From positions 1 to 10,595 of the forward strand of contig OMVH01000099.1 in assembly GCA_900314365.1 (NCBI GenBank): 10,595 nt of DNA. Direction: 5' to 3'. Of this stretch, positions 7,827-10,595 are shown piece after piece (position 1 is the stretch's first letter; every line of letters starts with the position of its first letter). The notes beneath the pieces were generated by a model, which was not told the origin of the DNA, searched no databases, and saw nothing but the letters and a program-made list of their open reading frames with translations. The position numbers and the translations under genes are program-made. The stretch comes from an uncultured Prevotella sp. (GTDB taxonomy: Bacteria > Bacteroidota > Bacteroidia > Bacteroidales > Bacteroidaceae).

Positions 7827-7857
7827 TTTGCAATTTCAGATAATTATCCTACCTTTG
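7827..7857 (+). promoter_or_regulatory. Bacteroidota-type promoter for the alpha-galactosidase gene
   Basis: A TTTG -33 box (7827-7830) and an exact TAnnTTTG -7 box (TACCTTTG, 7850-7857) are separated by 19 nt, the preferred spacing of the Bacteroidota housekeeping sigma factor. Transcription would start a few bases after 7857, giving a leader of about 45 nt. No SusR- or AraC-type operator was recognised nearby. Confidence 0.85.
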
Positions 7858-7908
7858 CATAGTCATTGAAAATACAATATACTAAATAACAACTTATTGC
7901 TACACTCT

Positions 7909-9513
7909 ATGAAAAATCAGATTCAAATTGCGCTGTCGGCACTTGTACTGAGTGCTATGCCGTCAATGGCCAGCGCCCAGAAAGCTGCATTTCTTCCGCC
8001 GACAATGGGCTGGAGTACGTGGAACACTTTTGCACTGAACATCAATGAAAAAGTCATCAAGGACCAGGCCGACGCAATAGTCAGCAGCGGTCTTAAAGCA
8101 GCAGGCTATCAGTACATAAACATCGACGATGGTTACTGGAACGGTAGAGCCGAGGACGGAACGCTGCGCATCAACAAAGATAAGTTCCCTAACGGAATGA
8201 GAGTCGTTGCCGACTATATCCATAGTAAAGGTCTGAAGGCAGGTATCTATTCTGATGCCGGCGACAACACCTGCGGCTCTGGCAACAAGCAACCTTGGGG
8301 AATGGGAGTAGGACTGGCAGGCCACGAGGATGCCGACTGCAAGACCTATTTCATTGATTGGGATTATGACTTCATAAAGGTGGACTACTGCGGTGGCGCT
8401 CACATGGGACTCGACGAGGAAGCTCAGTATACGAAGATTGGGAATGCCATTAAGAACGTAGAAAAGCTCAAAGGTAAGAACATCGTCTTCAACATCTGCC
8501 GCTGGGCCTATCCCGGAAACTGGGCTCGCAAGGTGGCCGACTCTTGGCGTACAACCGGCGATATCAATGTCTCTTGGAGAAGCCTTAAGTCAATCGTAAA
8601 GGAGAACCTCTATATCCAGGCTTATACCTCGGGCGGACACTATAACGACATGGATATGCTCGAGATTGGACGCGAGCTGACTCCCGATGAGGAGAATCTG
8701 CACATGGCTTACTGGTGCATTGCAAGTTCACCACTTCTTGTAGGATGCGACATGACAAAGATTCCGGCACACTCTCTCAAGCTCTTGAAGAATCGTGACC
8801 TGCTCGCAATGAACCAAGATCGCCTTGGAATTGGCGCACCTGTTGCCTATCGCGACGGCGAAGTTTACGTTGTGGCCAAAGATATGGGTACCATCCACGG
8901 CAACAAGCGTGCTGTTGTAGTGATGAATCTCACCGATGCTGAGCAGACCATTACCTTCCCTCTTTCTTCTGTTGAATTCAGGGGAGCTGTAAAAGTGCAT
9001 GACTGTCTCACACAGCGCGACAAAGGGGTCGCTAAGGGTTCCTTTACAGCCAAGGTGCCGGCACACGGTGCAGCAGCCTATTTCATGACAGGACAGCGCC
9101 TTGAGCCAACAGTCTATGAAGCAGAGACAGCATGGCTGAGCAAGTATCAGGAAATTAAAAACCTGCCTACTGCTCGTCCTATGAACGCCGAGAGTGCTTC
9201 GCAAGGTGAGTGCGTGGGGTACTTAGGTAACGATGCCGACAACTACATGGAATGGCGTAATGTATGGAGCAACACTGGTGGAACCTATAAACTGAGCTTC
9301 CGCTATGCATCGGCAGAGGACCGCAACATGAACGTAAAAGTGAACGGCAAACAGGTGGCTTCGCTCACTAAGCTCAATAGCAATGACTATACTCGCTTCT
9401 GGAAGACCGCTACGGTGACAGTGAAGCTAAAGAAAGGTATGAACAAGGTGTCTCTCGGATGCACAAACGGTTTTGCACCAAATATCGACAAGATGACACT
9501 CAAGAAAATATAA
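7909..9513 (+). CDS. Secreted GH27 alpha-galactosidase with C-terminal carbohydrate-binding domain
   Basis: A 534-residue glycoside hydrolase family 27 enzyme, predicted to release terminal alpha-1,6-linked galactose from galactomannan, galactoglucomannan or raffinose-type sugars. A signal peptide (residues 1-23, ending ASA before Gln24) has no lipobox Cys, so the protein is probably periplasmic or secreted. The catalytic barrel opens with MGWSTWNTF (33-41) and NIDDGYW (71-77). The nucleophile is Asp159 in KVDYCGG and the acid/base is Asp218 in SWRTTGDI, by comparison with plant GH27 enzymes. A beta-sandwich domain (about 295-395) follows. The C-terminus (about 400-534, beginning VYEAETAW) looks like a CBM35/CBM6-type module. 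I start at the ATG at 7909 because it gives a standard signal peptide; a TTG four codons earlier is unlikely. It has its own promoter and is convergent with a secreted SGNH hydrolase. GH27 also contains alpha-N-acetylgalactosaminidases and isomaltodextranases, but the plant-like motifs favour galactosidase. Confidence 0.93.
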   Translation: MKNQIQIALSALVLSAMPSMASAQKAAFLPPTMGWSTWNTFALNINEKVIKDQADAIVSSGLKAAGYQYINIDDGYWNGRAEDGTLRINKDKFPNGMRVVADYIHSKGLKAGIYSDAGDNTCGSGNKQPWGMGVGLAGHEDADCKTYFIDWDYDFIKVDYCGGAHMGLDEEAQYTKIGNAIKNVEKLKGKNIVFNICRWAYPGNWARKVADSWRTTGDINVSWRSLKSIVKENLYIQAYTSGGHYNDMDMLEIGRELTPDEENLHMAYWCIASSPLLVGCDMTKIPAHSLKLLKNRDLLAMNQDRLGIGAPVAYRDGEVYVVAKDMGTIHGNKRAVVVMNLTDAEQTITFPLSSVEFRGAVKVHDCLTQRDKGVAKGSFTAKVPAHGAAAYFMTGQRLEPTVYEAETAWLSKYQEIKNLPTARPMNAESASQGECVGYLGNDADNYMEWRNVWSNTGGTYKLSFRYASAEDRNMNVKVNGKQVASLTKLNSNDYTRFWKTATVTVKLKKGMNKVSLGCTNGFAPNIDKMTLKKI

Positions 9514-9535
9514 TATAGCAACTATTTGAGACATC

Positions 9536-9569
9536 AAAGGGGAGAGAACATTTTGATTCTCTCCCCTTT
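9536..9569. terminator. Hairpin between the convergent GH27 and SGNH genes, probable bidirectional terminator
   Basis: A perfect 13-bp inverted repeat (AAAGGGGAGAGAA at 9536-9548, TTCTCTCCCCTTT at 9557-9569) has an 8-nt loop. It lies 22 nt after the GH27 stop and 24 nt beyond the SGNH stop. Each arm ends in only three T residues in the respective direction, so the U-tracts are weak. Its position between two converging stop codons and the strength of the stem support a shared terminator or 3'-end stabiliser. Confidence 0.75.
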
Positions 9570-9593
9570 CTCTATGTATACCGACATAAACAA

Positions 9594-10421
9594 TCAGTAA
9601 AACATATCGTAGACCATCTCAAGTTGAGGGTACATCCATCGAGCCAACTTCATTCCTCCAAGCTCGTTGGGATGAAGGCCGTCAAGGAAATAGTAGCGGT
9701 TTGTCTTGCCTATTTCAGTGAAAGGAGTCAAGCCACTCGAGGAATAAGCATCAATAACAGGAAGGGAATAGAATGCAGCAACCTCCTTAATGGCATTGAC
9801 ATAGTCTTTGAACGTCTTGCCTGTTGTTGGATTTTTGGCTTCATCTATACAATCTGACGAACCAATCGTATACTCCGGAGTATCGACCTCCGAACCATGG
9901 TGAATGGGCGTCATTACGACAACAGGCTTATCTCTATATTTCAAGCTCAACCCTTTAAACAGTCTGTGCAAGCCAGCATAGAAAGTTATCTCATTAGCAG
10001 CAGGACCATCAGTGAACTTTCCAAAAGGAGCCGTTCTGACATGACCAAAGTCGTTAGTTCCACCAAACACTATGACCATGTCAAGGTCGTTAGGTAACTT
10101 GACAAAACGACTGTCAAAGGAAAGAGAGTCATTAACGTCTATCTTGGCCATATGTGTTGCGCTCTTCCCGAAATTTATTGCCTTGCAACCAGTAAGTTTG
10201 GCGTAAGCACGCACATAATACCCCATCTCAGTTATCGAGTTGCCAAGGAAGCCTACTTTCTTTCCTTGCCATTTAGAGTCTTTCAAGGGTTTAATAACTG
10301 AGGCAGCATTCTGTTCTGTCGAAGCGGTTTTCTGATGCTTTCTAACGGTCTTTGAAGTCTGAGAGGAAGCAGAGCTGACAGCACACATAAACATTAAAAT
10401 GATGAATATTGTCTTTCTCAT
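9594..10421 (-). CDS. Secreted SGNH/GDSL-family hydrolase (probable carbohydrate esterase)
   Basis: A 275-residue SGNH-fold hydrolase, likely an esterase or acetyl-esterase acting outside the cytoplasm. The ATG at 10421 gives a signal peptide (MRKTIFIILMFMCAVSSASS, 1-20), followed by a Ser/Thr/Lys-rich linker to about 50. Reading upstream to 10538 would run through the promoter and into the tRNA terminator, so that longer start is rejected. SGNH blocks are in order: block I FLGNSIT with nucleophile Ser62, block II NFGKSA with Gly85, block III VFGGTND with Asn123, and block V LDGLHPNELG with Asp247 and His250. Block I has GNS instead of GDS, common in this fold. The Cys in the hydrophobic core lacks a lipobox context. 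The natural substrate cannot be read from sequence. Convergence with a GH27 galactosidase suggests a polysaccharide ester such as an acetylated hemicellulose. Confidence 0.88.
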   Translation of the reverse strand: MRKTIFIILMFMCAVSSASSQTSKTVRKHQKTASTEQNAASVIKPLKDSKWQGKKVGFLGNSITEMGYYVRAYAKLTGCKAINFGKSATHMAKIDVNDSLSFDSRFVKLPNDLDMVIVFGGTNDFGHVRTAPFGKFTDGPAANEITFYAGLHRLFKGLSLKYRDKPVVVMTPIHHGSEVDTPEYTIGSSDCIDEAKNPTTGKTFKDYVNAIKEVAAFYSLPVIDAYSSSGLTPFTEIGKTNRYYFLDGLHPNELGGMKLARWMYPQLEMVYDMFY

Positions 10422-10448
10422 AAGCAATGCGGTAATATTTTCTACGTG

Positions 10449-10479
10449 CAAAAATAGGAAAACTTCAGCATAGTACAAA
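10449..10479 (-). promoter_or_regulatory. Bacteroidota-type promoter for the SGNH hydrolase gene
   Basis: On the minus strand a TTTG -33 box (10476-10479) and an exact -7 box TATTTTTG (10449-10456) are 19 nt apart. The predicted transcript start lies about 20 nt upstream of the SGNH start codon. It sits just downstream of the tRNA-Asp terminator, so the two leftward genes should be transcribed separately. Confidence 0.8.
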
Positions 10480-10503
10480 AGATTATCAGAAAAATATATG
10501 AAT

Positions 10504-10535
10504 AAAAAAAAACCTACCAACAATGTATTGGTAGG
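10504..10535 (-). terminator. Intrinsic terminator of the tRNA-Asp gene
   Basis: An 8-bp inverted repeat (CCTACCAA at 10513-10520, TTGGTAGG at 10528-10535) has a 7-nt loop. On the minus strand it is followed at once by nine T residues (plus-strand A-tract 10504-10512). It starts 7 nt after the tRNA discriminator base, a classical tRNA terminator layout. Confidence 0.9.
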
Positions 10536-10542
10536 CATTCAG

Positions 10543-10595
10543 CGGTGCGTACGAGATTCGGACTCGTGACCTCCTGCGTGACAGGCAGGCATTCT
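10543..10595 (-). tRNA. tRNA-Asp (anticodon GTC), 5' part cut off by the window edge
   Basis: Reading leftward, the visible 53 nt fold as the 3' two-thirds of a tRNA. First come the D-stem remnant GAAT and a G at position 26. Then comes an anticodon stem CCTGC/GCAGG with loop CTGTCAC (anticodon GTC, Asp). A 5-nt variable loop AGGTC follows, then T-stem ACGAG/CTCGT with loop TCCGAAT, acceptor strand ACGCACC and discriminator G73, the Asp identity base. CCA is not encoded; CTG follows the discriminator. The T-loop has C where position 55 is normally T. As a GUN-anticodon tRNA it is a predicted substrate of the Tgt enzyme encoded in this window. About 21-24 nt of the 5' end lie outside. Confidence 0.93.

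Noticed and set aside
7897..7908. TTG start four codons upstream of the alpha-galactosidase ATG
   Set aside because: The ATG at 7909 directly begins a typical signal peptide; the extra four residues add nothing.
10422..10538. 39-residue upstream extension of the SGNH hydrolase
   Set aside because: It would place coding sequence over the predicted promoter and the tRNA terminator, and it would bury a standard signal peptide inside the protein.
1..10595. Mobile element, prophage, CRISPR or defence system
   Set aside because: No transposase, integrase, terminal inverted repeats, direct-repeat array or defence-type domains were seen. The tRNA at the right edge could be an integration site, but no integrase or duplicated tRNA end is in the window.
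3648..10595. Functional link between Tgt and the tRNA-Asp gene because both are in the window
   Set aside because: tRNA-Asp is a genuine Tgt substrate class, but the genes are on opposite strands, separated by unrelated glycan genes and a terminator, so the proximity is probably chance.

Overview
The window looks like a chromosomal segment from a Bacteroidota bacterium, most likely Prevotella or a close relative. Three exact Bacteroidota-type -7 boxes (TAnnTTTG) are present, two of them with a TTTG -33 box exactly 19 nt upstream. The gene order lon-tgt-LptF/G permease-DEAD helicase, and the secreted glycan-active proteins without classical Shine-Dalgarno sequences, fit the same group. Species cannot be fixed from the sequence alone.

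Layout. Positions 1-258 hold no convincing gene, only a short cluster of related TATTTTGG boxes at the left edge. A leftward TrmN6-type tRNA methyltransferase (259-966) is divergent from a rightward housekeeping cluster: Lon protease (1174-3651), tRNA-guanine transglycosylase (3648-4775, sharing an ATGA overlap with lon), an LptF/LptG-family lipopolysaccharide-transport permease (4789-6018) and a DEAD-box RNA helicase with a long basic tail (6045-7679). The four genes are separated by -4, 13 and 26 bp and end at a strong intrinsic terminator (7723-7772), so they are probably one transcription unit. The 133-nt leader of lon carries short direct and inverted repeats and a possible 25-codon leader ORF.

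The right part is a carbohydrate module: a secreted GH27 alpha-galactosidase with a C-terminal carbohydrate-binding domain (7909-9513), convergent with a secreted SGNH/GDSL hydrolase (9594-10421). A perfect 13-bp hairpin lies between their stop codons. At the right edge is the 3' two-thirds of a leftward tRNA-Asp(GTC) gene with its own intrinsic terminator.

How the parts relate: TrmN6 and Tgt modify tRNAs, and the tRNA-Asp at the edge is a predicted Tgt (queuosine) substrate. Lon, the helicase and the permease serve proteostasis, RNA metabolism and the outer membrane. The GH27/SGNH pair may remove galactosyl and ester decorations from a plant polysaccharide. I found no mobile element, CRISPR array or defence system, and no clearly new multi-gene system. 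The most interesting details are the degenerate zinc site of Tgt, the structured lon leader and the permease's basic N-terminal extension.
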